Below, piece by piece: positions 36,487 to 45,308 of a stretch of DNA of 64,000 nucleotides. The stretch is taken from contig NZ_JAEMNW010000012.1 of assembly GCF_016481275.1 (NCBI RefSeq), positions 44,536 through 108,535 of the forward strand. Reading direction: 5' to 3'. The translations under genes and the position numbers were made by a program. This DNA comes from Antrihabitans auranticaus. Lineage in GTDB: Bacteria; Actinomycetota; Actinomycetes; Mycobacteriales; Mycobacteriaceae. The first letter of the stretch is position 1. Each line of letters starts with the position of its first letter. The notes under the pieces were generated by a model. That model worked only from the letters and a program-made list of their open reading frames with translations. It did not search any database and was not told the origin of the DNA.

Positions 36487-36694
36487 CCGCGCTCCTTCCC
36501 GAGAGTTCGGCGCATCCTAACAGTCGGCGGATGCGCCGGGTCGATCACGGAAAGCGCCGTCCCGTGACCTCTTTCATAACGTGAGGTTGACTACTCGCGC
36601 CAACGCTGCGACGATACGCCCGGAACAGTCCGCGCGGTTTGTATTACGCGGTAACGATCTCGGGAACGTCCGCTAGTTCTACAGGGGGACTGGA

Positions 36695-38218
36695 GTGACA
36701 GACGTAGAACCGAAGCAGGTCACCGTCGATGTGTCGGACCTGGCGGCGTTCGATATCGACGAAGCAGCGGTCGACACGTCGTCCCGGCGAGAATGGGAAT
36801 CCGCGCTCGTGCGCCGGTCGTGGGTGACCGACGCAATCGTGGTCATCGCGGCAGTCGCGATTGCCCAACTCGTACGATTCGGAACCGCGTCCCCGGTGGC
36901 GGAGTCGGACTCGATCGTCGACCTGAACTATTCACTGATCTCGGCGATCATCGCGCTGTCGTGGATCGCGGCGCTGGCAATCTACGGGACGCACTCGCCC
37001 CGGATCTATGGGTGCGGACCCGACGAGTACCGCCTGATCCTCTCGGCGACGGTCCGCTTGTTCGGCGCAATTGCCATCTGCGCCTTGATCTTCCGAATCG
37101 AAATCGCGCGTCTCTATGTGGGGCTGGCATTTCTGATTGGGCTCACCGCGCTGCTGCTGAGCCGTTGGTTCGCGCGTCGCGCGATCGCCCGCCAGCGGGA
37201 AAAGGGCGAGAACCAGACGGCAGTACTCGTGGTCGGCAGGGAAAGCGCGGTGTTCGACCTCGCGCGGTCTTTCGAGCGCTATCTGGCGAGCGGGCACCGC
37301 GTCGTCGGCGTCTGCATTCCGGGGCACTCGGGCGCCCATCGCGACCACCTCGACATCGAGGGTCGACCGGTCCCGATCTTCGGTGACGAGCATTCCGTGC
37401 TGTCGGCGGTCAAGTTCTCCGGCGCCGACACCGTTGCGGTGACCGCCACCGAAGAACTGGGCCACAACGGAATTCGCAAGCTCGTGTGGGAACTCGATCC
37501 CTACGATGTCGACCTCGTCGTGTCACCGGGTGTCGTCGATGTCGCCGGACCGCGCTTGGTGATGCGACCGGTCGCGGGACTGCCACTCATCCACGTGGAC
37601 AAGCCCACCTACCGCGGCACGAAGCGCTTCGGAAAGACGATCTTCGACGTGTGCTTCGCTGTCTTCGCGTTGATCCTCTCGGCGCCGATCCTGCTGCTCA
37701 CCGCGCTGGCCGTGAAGATCGACAGCCGCGGACCCGTGTTGTATCGCTCCGAACGGGTCGGTATGGGCGGCAAGACCTTCGGAATGCTCAAGTTCCGCAG
37801 CATGGTGGATGGCGCCGATCAGCAACTCGACGACCTCATGGAACAGAACGAGGGCGCGGGCGTTCTGTTCAAGATGCGCGACGATCCACGGGTCACGCGA
37901 GTCGGCCGGATCATCCGCAAGCTGAGCATCGACGAACTACCTCAGTTCATCAATGTCCTGAAACGCGATATGAGCGTTGTCGGGCCGCGTCCGCCGTTGC
38001 GCCGCGAAGTCGAGGATTACGACGGCGAGGTGCGCCGCAGGCTGCTTGTAAAGCCAGGGGTCACCGGGCTGTGGCAGGTGAGCGGCCGGTCGGTGCTGTC
38101 GTGGGAGGAATCGGTCCGGTTGGACCTGTCCTACGTCGAGAACTGGTCCACCGTCGGCGATCTGCTGATCATCGTGAAGACGGTCCGCGCGGTCGTCGCA
38201 GGGTGGGGCGCGTACTGA
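36695..38218 (+). CDS. Polyprenyl-phosphate sugar-1-phosphate transferase
   Basis: The protein has 507 residues and is complete. It starts at GTG with AGGGGG upstream. Four or five N-terminal membrane helices are followed by a Rossmann-like domain (TAVLVVGRESAVFDLARSF) and a reentrant or transmembrane helix, KTIFDVCFAVFALILSAPIL. The catalytic domain has VLYRSERVGMGGKTF, KFRSM, DDPRVTRVGR, SIDELPQF and MSVVGPRPP. It should start synthesis of a lipid-linked glycan at the membrane. It converges with the Wzt gene, three bases between stops, and is a close paralogue of the gene at the left end of the window. Confidence 0.93.
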   Translation: MTDVEPKQVTVDVSDLAAFDIDEAAVDTSSRREWESALVRRSWVTDAIVVIAAVAIAQLVRFGTASPVAESDSIVDLNYSLISAIIALSWIAALAIYGTHSPRIYGCGPDEYRLILSATVRLFGAIAICALIFRIEIARLYVGLAFLIGLTALLLSRWFARRAIARQREKGENQTAVLVVGRESAVFDLARSFERYLASGHRVVGVCIPGHSGAHRDHLDIEGRPVPIFGDEHSVLSAVKFSGADTVAVTATEELGHNGIRKLVWELDPYDVDLVVSPGVVDVAGPRLVMRPVAGLPLIHVDKPTYRGTKRFGKTIFDVCFAVFALILSAPILLLTALAVKIDSRGPVLYRSERVGMGGKTFGMLKFRSMVDGADQQLDDLMEQNEGAGVLFKMRDDPRVTRVGRIIRKLSIDELPQFINVLKRDMSVVGPRPPLRREVEDYDGEVRRRLLVKPGVTGLWQVSGRSVLSWEESVRLDLSYVENWSTVGDLLIIVKTVRAVVAGWGAY

Positions 38219-38221
38219 GCC

Positions 38222-39433
38222 TCACCCGTGGCCGTTGATCGGTTGCGATTCCGAGACCCGCCATTCGCCGTTGAGTGCGATGTAACCCGATTCCGACGCG
38301 CCGTGGTTCTCGATCTGCAGCTGGACGACGTGCTTGATCAGATCGAGCTGACGCTGCGTCGACCAATCGAAGATGGCGACGTCGATCGTGTAATCGCCCT
38401 TCGCCAGCGGCATCGCTGGAACGGTGAAATCCATGACGCCGTCACCGATCTCGACCGGTGCCATCGATTCGAAGTTGTTGCCGCCCCACACTCTCGTGCC
38501 GTCGCTGGAATCGATCGAGATCGAGAACAACGCCTTTTCGATCCGCTCGTTCGCGGTGTACCTGAGGCGAAGCCGGACTGCGGAATGCGAGGTGATGAAG
38601 CGGGCGAACGGAAGTCCGTCGGCTGTCAGAACCTCGACGTGGTCGATGACGATCTGGCCGCTTCCCCAGCGAGTCCTGCCGATTCCGTCGACGTGCGGTG
38701 TCGGCCTCGAGGCGTCGTCGAACGCATTGAGCAGCGGTTTGATGTCGCCGACGTCGAGCAACTCGCCGTTGTTGAGCCAGGCGCCCTTGTCGCACATCGT
38801 GCGCAGCACCGACACCGCGTGCGACACCACGATGATCGTTCGTCCGTCGCCTTGCAGTTGGGCGAACTTCTCCATGCACTTCTGCTGAAAACTCGCGTCA
38901 CCCACGGCGAGTACTTCGTCGACCAGCAGAACCTCGGGGTCGACATTGATCGCGACGGCGAACGCGAGCCGAACATACATTCCGGACGAGTAGTTCTTCA
39001 CCGGTTGGTCGATGAACTTCTCGACGCCGCTGAAGTCGACGATCTCGTCGAATCGTTGCCTGATCTCCGACTTCGAAATTCCGAGGATGGACGCGTTCAG
39101 AAAGACGTTGTCGCGACCGGACAGTTCGGGATGGAAGCCCGATCCGATCTCGAGCAGCGCCGCGAGCCGCCCACGCGTTCTGATCTCGCCTGCATTCGGA
39201 TACAGGATGCCGGCAATGCACTTGAGCAAGGTCGATTTGCCCGAACCGTTGCTGCCGACGATCGCGAAATTGGAACCCTTCGGGATGTCGAAGCTGACGT
39301 CCTTCAGTGCCCAGAAGTCCTCGTGAATGGACCGCCGACGGCGCATCGCCGCTGACTTCAGCGTCTGGTTGCGTTCGTGGTAGATCCGGAACTTCTTGGA
39401 AACGTTCGCGATCTCTACGGCTGCGTCGCTCAT
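38222..39433 (-). CDS. wzt: Polysaccharide ABC exporter ATPase (Wzt type) with C-terminal glycan-binding domain
   Basis: The protein has 403 residues. The ATPase contains GSNGSGKST (60-68), the ABC signature NYSSGMYVRLAFAVA and VLLVDEVLAVGD. An additional C-terminal beta domain of about 135 residues (from about 265) looks like the Wzt carbohydrate-binding domain, which recognises a modified chain end. Mycobacterial RfbE lacks this extension. It exports a lipid-linked polysaccharide with the permease encoded upstream, whose stop its start overlaps (ATGA). Confidence 0.92.
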   Translation of the reverse strand: MSDAAVEIANVSKKFRIYHERNQTLKSAAMRRRRSIHEDFWALKDVSFDIPKGSNFAIVGSNGSGKSTLLKCIAGILYPNAGEIRTRGRLAALLEIGSGFHPELSGRDNVFLNASILGISKSEIRQRFDEIVDFSGVEKFIDQPVKNYSSGMYVRLAFAVAINVDPEVLLVDEVLAVGDASFQQKCMEKFAQLQGDGRTIIVVSHAVSVLRTMCDKGAWLNNGELLDVGDIKPLLNAFDDASRPTPHVDGIGRTRWGSGQIVIDHVEVLTADGLPFARFITSHSAVRLRLRYTANERIEKALFSISIDSSDGTRVWGGNNFESMAPVEIGDGVMDFTVPAMPLAKGDYTIDVAIFDWSTQRQLDLIKHVVQLQIENHGASESGYIALNGEWRVSESQPINGHG

Positions 39434-40263
39434 AGGGCTTCCGCCAGACCTTTCTCGTGCCGCTTGAAGAACCAGAGCCCTGCAGTGAACGTCAGAACAC
39501 CGAGTCCTACGCAGAGCGCCGTCGTCGTCAGCGATGGAAAGCGATTGTCATAGAGCAGATTCCTGAACGCAGACGCGAAATGGAACATCGGGTTGAGCCG
39601 GTAGAAGTCGTAGATGGTCAACGGGCCGACAATCGGCCCCGCCAGTTCGGACTTCTGCTGCACCAGGGTGATCGGGTACAGCACAGGTGTCATGAAGAAC
39701 CACACCTGGAGAAACATTGTCACGAAATGCTGCATATCGCGGAAGTAAGCGTTCGCGATCGACAGAAACATGGCTACGCCGGTCGCAAACAACGCGAGCA
39801 GCAGCATGAAGATCGCGAGGACCGGTATGAATAGGACGACGTCGGAACCGGCAATGACGAGGGCGACGAGCAGGACCGATATTTCGATGCACCACGTGAT
39901 GAACAATGCGATCGAATTCGAAACGATCAACGCGCTGCGCGGGAATGCAACCTTCTTGATCAGCCCGCTGTTGCCGATCAGTGTGCTGATCCCGCCGTTG
40001 ACCGTTCCGGTGAAGAAAAGCCACGGCAGCAGCGCACACAACAGCCATAACGCATATATGTCCAACCCGCTCGGATCGCCGCGATCGGGCTGGACACGCA
40101 TGATGTAGGAAAACACCACGGTGTAGACGAGCATTATCGTCAGCGGATTCGCGAGGGACCACAGGTGCCCTAACGCGGTCGCGCGATATTTGCTTTTGAG
40201 CTCACGGCGCGTGAGGTTGGTTATCAGGTCTCGCGCGCGATACAGCTCTTTGATCGTCGACAA
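39430..40263 (-). CDS. wzm: Polysaccharide ABC exporter permease (Wzm type)
   Basis: The protein has 277 residues with six predicted membrane helices of the ABC-2 type. ELKSKYRATALGHLWSLANP at the N-terminus is typical of polysaccharide export permeases. It pairs with the Wzt ATPase downstream. I propose the TTG at 40263 because AGGAGG lies nine bases before it; an in-frame ATG at 40302 would add a 13-residue Arg-rich extension without a clear ribosome site. Expected role: flipping a completed lipid-linked glycan across the inner membrane. Confidence 0.88.
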   Translation of the reverse strand: MSTIKELYRARDLITNLTRRELKSKYRATALGHLWSLANPLTIMLVYTVVFSYIMRVQPDRGDPSGLDIYALWLLCALLPWLFFTGTVNGGISTLIGNSGLIKKVAFPRSALIVSNSIALFITWCIEISVLLVALVIAGSDVVLFIPVLAIFMLLLALFATGVAMFLSIANAYFRDMQHFVTMFLQVWFFMTPVLYPITLVQQKSELAGPIVGPLTIYDFYRLNPMFHFASAFRNLLYDNRFPSLTTTALCVGLGVLTFTAGLWFFKRHEKGLAEAL

Positions 40264-40384
40264 CCTCGAGCGCCTCCTAACGTGGGGAGTGCAGACCCGC
40301 AATTCGCGGCCGCGAATGGCTGCACCAGGCTATTACATGCGTCTACGTAGTGCGAACGGCGCAGAGCCTGCGGACTGCCCGTCG

Positions 40385-41359
40385 TCAGCGTCCGGCACCG
40401 CGCGTTCCGTCGCGAATCCGGGCCAGCACCCTCCGGCCGCGGTCGCGGACTGAGCGGCCGACACGCTTGAACACGCGAGTCCGCAGCGGGGTCCGATCGA
40501 TTACTTCCCGTGCTGCTCGCGCCATGATTTCCGCACGCGCCGCGTAGTGCCGGGACCGCTCCGGCGGCGGCGTGCCGGGTGCCGGATTTCGGAGGTGGAC
40601 GAAGAATTCACAGCCCTTCGGCCCGTGGATGGCGAGCGTCTCGAGTTTGATCAAATCGAGGAAGCGTGCGTCGGCAAGCAGCAGCTCGAGGCTGGCCGGC
40701 GTGAATGCCGAACAATGCGCGTCGGTGTATTCGGGTTCGGTTTCTGCGGTGAGTCCGGTTTGCCATGTCGCATAAGCAGAATGGAGATCTTCCTCCGGAG
40801 TCGGCAGGGCGACCGTGCCTGGGACCCAGGCACCTGCTCCGAGCAAATTCGAGCGCAGCGCAGCACCTCGGAAGACCTGGCCTGCGGTGGGCCGAATCCG
40901 CCTTTCGTGAAATGCGTCCAGCCATTCCGACAATTCGGTCGCCGGACGATAGAAATCGAAGCAGTACCTGCGGTCTGGAACGGCAAGCGATAACACCCCG
41001 CCGACAGCGAGGACCTCCTGGCAACCCTGCAGGAAACGGATCGGATCGGGAAGATGTTCGAAGTTGTGCGACGAGACGATGTAGTCGAATTTCTTTGTGC
41101 CGAACTTTGCCGCCACGAGTTCGGCGATATCGCACGCCGAGCCCTGGAGGTCGACTTCTTCGATCAGGGAAATGTGGTCGTCGGGGATATTCGGGTCGGC
41201 GGCAGCGCGCCGCCGTAACTCCGCGGCATCGAAGATATCCAGACTCGTGGTGTTGTAACCGAGGCGGCGTGGGACCAAAGGATTGTGATACGGGCCGATT
41301 TCGATACCCTGCGCCTTTTTATCGATGTATTCGCGCAGTGCCCGTTCCCGATTCACCAC
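40385..41359 (-). CDS. SAM-dependent methyltransferase
   Basis: The protein has 324 residues. The class I fold is indicated by IEIGPYHNPL at the cofactor loop, FDYIVSSHNFEHLPDPIRFL and LAVGGVLSLAVPDRRY. The loop reads E-I-G-P rather than the usual GxGxG, as in a group of methyltransferases found in glycan clusters. The C-terminus is basic. The substrate is probably a sugar in the adjacent polysaccharide, but this rests on context only. It diverges from a glycosyltransferase gene across 125 bases. Confidence 0.8.
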   Translation of the reverse strand: MVNRERALREYIDKKAQGIEIGPYHNPLVPRRLGYNTTSLDIFDAAELRRRAAADPNIPDDHISLIEEVDLQGSACDIAELVAAKFGTKKFDYIVSSHNFEHLPDPIRFLQGCQEVLAVGGVLSLAVPDRRYCFDFYRPATELSEWLDAFHERRIRPTAGQVFRGAALRSNLLGAGAWVPGTVALPTPEEDLHSAYATWQTGLTAETEPEYTDAHCSAFTPASLELLLADARFLDLIKLETLAIHGPKGCEFFVHLRNPAPGTPPPERSRHYAARAEIMARAAREVIDRTPLRTRVFKRVGRSVRDRGRRVLARIRDGTRGAGR

Positions 41360-41484
41360 CCGATCCTCCCGCCCACCCGGTTAGTGCAAGATCACTGAGA
41401 ATCGTTGCCGCCCAGCAACGTCGACGAGCCTACCGGAGGTTACGATTCGGTTCGCGTGGCACGACGATCCAAGAACGTGAGGCA

Positions 41485-42516
41485 ATGTCAGAATCCGAAA
41501 CGGCACGACCCGACGGAACACCATCCATCGTGGTCGTCATCGCTCTGTACAACGGCGCCGGATTTATCGAGGAGACCATCGGGGGCGTCCTCGCACAGAC
41601 CGTTGTGCCGGACGAATTCGTTGTCGTCGACGACGGATCGGTCGACGGCGGTGCTGAGATTGTCGAACGTGCGGCGCGCGACCTCCCGGTGACTGTCATT
41701 CGGACGCCGAATCGCGGTCAGTCGGCGGCGCGGAACGTGGGCGTCGGGGCATCGCGAAGCGACCTGATCGCCTTTCTCGATCACGACGACATCTGGCGTC
41801 CCGATCATCTGGAACTGCTACGCGAGCCTTTTCTGCGCGATCGTGAACCGCCGCTGGGCTGGACCTACAGCAACGTCGACGAGATGGACGAAGGCGGCCG
41901 GACGGTCACCCGCGGCTTGCTGAGGCAGTACCGTGCGCAGCACCCGAAGATGTCGCTGTCGGAATGCCTCGGCGGCGACATGTACGTGCTGCCCTCGGCA
42001 TCGCTGATTTCGCGTACGGCTTTCGAAGCGATCGGTGGTTTCGACGAACGCCTGATCGGCTACGAGGACGACGACCTGTTCCTGCGGATGTTCCAGCATG
42101 GTTTCGGCAACGTCTACATCGATAAGCCGTTGTCGCAGTGGCGCATTCATCTGGGTTCGTCCGCGCACTCGCCGCGCATGGCACGCTCGCGGATGATCTT
42201 CTTCGAGAAACTTGCCGGCCAGTTTCCGAAGGAGAAGACCGACCCGGACGGCAAGTCCTATCTGCGCGATCTCATTGCCCCGCGCATGCTCCGCCATATC
42301 GGATCCGATTTCGTGCACTCCGTCGAGGCTGACGACCGCAGTGGCGCCCGCCGCAGCCGTGCGGACATCTCGGTCGTTCGCCCGCATTTGAATCGGAAGC
42401 TCAAGGTGCTCGTCGCCCTCGCCTGGCCGGTCCTGAGTATTCACGGACTTTCGCGACTTGCCGTGCGCCTGAACCTCACGCCGACCGCGCGCCAGTTGTT
42501 CCGGTCGGAATCCTGA
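41485..42516 (+). CDS. Family 2 glycosyltransferase
   Basis: The protein has 343 residues and is a GT-A fold enzyme. IVVVIALYNGAGFIEETI opens the nucleotide-binding domain. VVVDDGSVDGG and AFLDHDDIW are the donor and metal-binding motifs, and GYEDDDLFLRMFQHG is the probable acceptor/base region. It adds one sugar, donor unknown, on the cytoplasmic side. Earlier in-frame codons extend far upstream, but conserved sequence begins right after the ATG at 41485. Its stop is three bases from that of the convergent gene. Confidence 0.87.
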   Translation: MSESETARPDGTPSIVVVIALYNGAGFIEETIGGVLAQTVVPDEFVVVDDGSVDGGAEIVERAARDLPVTVIRTPNRGQSAARNVGVGASRSDLIAFLDHDDIWRPDHLELLREPFLRDREPPLGWTYSNVDEMDEGGRTVTRGLLRQYRAQHPKMSLSECLGGDMYVLPSASLISRTAFEAIGGFDERLIGYEDDDLFLRMFQHGFGNVYIDKPLSQWRIHLGSSAHSPRMARSRMIFFEKLAGQFPKEKTDPDGKSYLRDLIAPRMLRHIGSDFVHSVEADDRSGARRSRADISVVRPHLNRKLKVLVALAWPVLSIHGLSRLAVRLNLTPTARQLFRSES

Positions 42517-42519
42517 CCG

Positions 42520-43341
42520 TCAGAACTGCAGCAGCAATCCCCGCCGTCCGGCGAAACGTTCGATACCGCTCGCGAAGGGTGGGTGGTAGCAGGTGGACGT
42601 CCATACACGTGGCGAGTACTTGCCGACCACTTCTTTCTGCGTGTGGTGGAAGTCCTCGTTCAGATCGCCGTAGCCGTAGTGGCCGCAGTCCATCTGGACG
42701 ACTCGAGTTTCGATCCCGTGCTCGACCATCGCGTTGAGCGAGAAGTCCTCCGAGTAGAAGTGCCACGCGAACTTCTCGTCGAATCGCAGGCCGTATTGCC
42801 GGATGAGTGACGAGTGGACGATCACGCAACAGCAGTCGACCGTGTCGACGACAGGGTTGTCGGAGACGCGTTCGCCCATGTTCTCGGCTGACGTCAACTC
42901 CTTGCGGCACTTGATGTTTCCGAGGAGACGGACCGTGTAGAACCTGCCGCGCTCGATCCCGATTCGTCGCTTCTGATTGCGGCCGAAGTGCGCGAAGCGG
43001 CCGTGCCGCTCGAGCGTCGTCCCGATCACGCCGTAGATGCTCGACCGGGGGAGCTTCGCAAGAAGGGGCCCGGGATCCTCGTCGATGCTGAAATCGTGGT
43101 GCATGAACACCACCCAGCCGTCGCCCATCTCGTTCTCGATGAACGAGTTGTAGCGTGCGGCTATCCCGATGTTTTCGACGCGGTTGTCGTAGAGGGTGAG
43201 GTCGTGGCGGCGCACGAATTTGTTCGTGCCGACATATTTGTCGTAGATGTCGGGCCGATGGCTGACGCACACCAGTTGAACGGTCGTCGAGGCGGCGATA
43301 CCCGCCGCCGTGCGAACGGGATTTTCGAGATCGCTGCTCAT
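42520..43341 (-). CDS. Glycosyltransferase-like protein
   Basis: The protein has about 273 residues. It contains WVVFMHHDFSIDEDP and NFLxxC-like segments typical of a GT-A subgroup that carries HHD in place of the usual DxD, and a later WHFYSEDFSLNAMVEHG. It probably transfers a sugar in the polysaccharide pathway. The start is uncertain: the ATG at 43341 is used, but a GTG at 43377, one base after the upstream stop, is possible. It directly follows the glycosyltransferase-methyltransferase fusion and is likely co-transcribed. Confidence 0.7.
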   Translation of the reverse strand: MSSDLENPVRTAAGIAASTTVQLVCVSHRPDIYDKYVGTNKFVRRHDLTLYDNRVENIGIAARYNSFIENEMGDGWVVFMHHDFSIDEDPGPLLAKLPRSSIYGVIGTTLERHGRFAHFGRNQKRRIGIERGRFYTVRLLGNIKCRKELTSAENMGERVSDNPVVDTVDCCCVIVHSSLIRQYGLRFDEKFAWHFYSEDFSLNAMVEHGIETRVVQMDCGHYGYGDLNEDFHHTQKEVVGKYSPRVWTSTCYHPPFASGIERFAGRRGLLLQF

Positions 43342-43378
43342 GTCGGCGCTCGCCGTCCTTTCTTCCCTGCGCAGCACG

Positions 43379-45253
43379 CTAGACCTGCGGTTTCTCGACG
43401 ATCACGATGTCTTGGTAGCTTGTGAATTGTTTACGCCCGCACCAGTTTCCGTAGCGAACCGGATCTGCTACCGCCAAACCGTGTGCGGCGAAGAGGCTGC
43501 GCGCGTACTGCTCGTCGTAGCACACGGCGTGCTCCGGTTTGTCCTTGCTGATCGTCCTGTAGTTCTCCGCCACGATCTGGAAGGCCAACGAACTCTTGCC
43601 TGCGTTCAGCAACGACCGCGACTCCTCGTTCTCGAGGAAGAACGTTGCCAGGCAGCGACCGCCCGGCGCCAGCACCCGTGCGATCTCGGAAATATAGCGA
43701 TCCAGGTCGCCCGGAAGCAGGTGGGTGAAGACCGACGTGAGGAAGGCGAAATCGAACGAGGAGTCCGCGTAGGGGAAGCGGTATTCGGCCGCCGGAACCG
43801 GGCCGTCAGGGTTGTAGAACGAGTTCCGGACATCGGATCGGGCGAACTCGAAGTTGGGGAACTGCGGGGTGATCGTCGCCGAACACCACGCAATCGGCTC
43901 GGGTGCGATGTCGAAGCCGCGGTAGCTACCCGACTCGGACAGGTAGGTAGCGAGCGGAATCGCCATTCGCCCACTACCGCAACCGATGTCGAGGACGCGA
44001 TGGTCCGGTTGCAGGTGACCGTACTCGAGGAAGTACTGGAAGAACTCGTCGCCGACCCAATGGAAATGGTCGGCATCCAGGCTGCCGACGAACTCCATCA
44101 ATGGCTGCGGTGGGGTGAGCAGCTCTTCGCGCTCGTCGGGATCCAGCTCGGATGCCTCCCAGACCTCCTTCACCGTCGGCAACACGTCGGTGTACCTGGT
44201 GAGGTAGCGGTCCTGCGTGGCAAACGTTTCGAAGAAGCCGGGCCAATTGCGTGGCGACGGCGCCAGCGTGTTCGGCACGCGCGCGCGACGGACCGCCTTG
44301 AAGTAGTCCGTCAGCACGGTCTTGTATTCGCGGACGCTGCGCTGCACCGTGCTCTCGTTCTGCAGCGTGCTGTTCTCGTGGCGGCGGTACCAGAGCAGCG
44401 GTTCGCGCAGGAATCCCGGCTCGGATTCGCGCAGTGCCCGGAGCGCAAAGTCCCAGTCGTTGACGAGCACGAACTCGCGGAACAAGCCGATCTTGTCCAG
44501 CAGGCGGGCGGCAAAGAAGAAGTTGCTGCTGGATCGGATTCCGTTCTGACGGATTAGGGAGAACCCGATCGTGGGGTACTCGTCGATGCCGTCGAGCCAC
44601 TCGTCGTACTCGCGGACGAGCACATCCGACTGCTTCATTCGCATCGGTGAGAAGGTGACCTCGGTGAAGGCGAAGTCGAAGCCGCCCTCGACCGTGAAGC
44701 TGTGCAGTCGAGCCAGGCGTTCTGGGTGAAACACGTCGTCGGAGTTCAGAATGCTGATGTATGTCCCGCTGCAGCGTTTGATGCCGTTGTTGATCGCGGC
44801 GTGCGCACCCTGATTGGCCTGCTGCTCGAAGACGACATCCGTGAATTCGACGTCCGCCAGCGTCTGGGTGATGACGTCGACGCTGTCGTCCGTGGACCCG
44901 TCGTCGATGATGACGAGCTGCACGTTCGGGTACGTCTGGTGCGCAACCGACAGGATCGCCTGGCGAATGAACGCGGAGTGGTTGTAGGACGGGATCACGA
45001 CCGAGATATGGTCGGCGTCGACCGCGGCACTGCTGCGGCGGACCGGCTCGCTGACTGTGGTCAGCCACTCCGGCAGCGACCCAGCAGATCTGGTCCGCGG
45101 CGTGTCACTACCGAAGCGTGTCTCGATCGTCCAGAGAATTCGCGACCACACCTTCACCAGGACTGCTTTGGCACCCGCCGTGCGGTACACGGCAATCACT
45201 TTGCGCAGTAGCTCGCGCAGCCTCGTCATCCCGATGTTTAACCGTTTCACCAC
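43379..45253 (-). CDS. Fused family 2 glycosyltransferase and SAM methyltransferase
   Basis: The protein has 624 residues with two enzymes in one chain. Residues about 83-310 are a GT-A glycosyltransferase with HISVVIPSYNHSAFI, VIIDDGS and ILNSDDVFHPERL. Residues about 400-610 are a class I methyltransferase with VLDIGCGSGRMAIPLA, FAFLTSVFTHLLP and ARVLAPGGRCLATFF. It may add a sugar and then methylate it, or methylate the chain end to stop growth. The GTG at 45253 is chosen because AGGAG lies six bases before it; the open frame beyond is a shadow of the next gene. Confidence 0.88.
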   Translation of the reverse strand: MVKRLNIGMTRLRELLRKVIAVYRTAGAKAVLVKVWSRILWTIETRFGSDTPRTRSAGSLPEWLTTVSEPVRRSSAAVDADHISVVIPSYNHSAFIRQAILSVAHQTYPNVQLVIIDDGSTDDSVDVITQTLADVEFTDVVFEQQANQGAHAAINNGIKRCSGTYISILNSDDVFHPERLARLHSFTVEGGFDFAFTEVTFSPMRMKQSDVLVREYDEWLDGIDEYPTIGFSLIRQNGIRSSSNFFFAARLLDKIGLFREFVLVNDWDFALRALRESEPGFLREPLLWYRRHENSTLQNESTVQRSVREYKTVLTDYFKAVRRARVPNTLAPSPRNWPGFFETFATQDRYLTRYTDVLPTVKEVWEASELDPDEREELLTPPQPLMEFVGSLDADHFHWVGDEFFQYFLEYGHLQPDHRVLDIGCGSGRMAIPLATYLSESGSYRGFDIAPEPIAWCSATITPQFPNFEFARSDVRNSFYNPDGPVPAAEYRFPYADSSFDFAFLTSVFTHLLPGDLDRYISEIARVLAPGGRCLATFFLENEESRSLLNAGKSSLAFQIVAENYRTISKDKPEHAVCYDEQYARSLFAAHGLAVADPVRYGNWCGRKQFTSYQDIVIVEKPQV

Positions 45254-45308
45254 TGTCGGCTCCTGTCGAAATTCGAGAAGAACATATTCGGCTGGTGCGC
45301 AGTACTTT

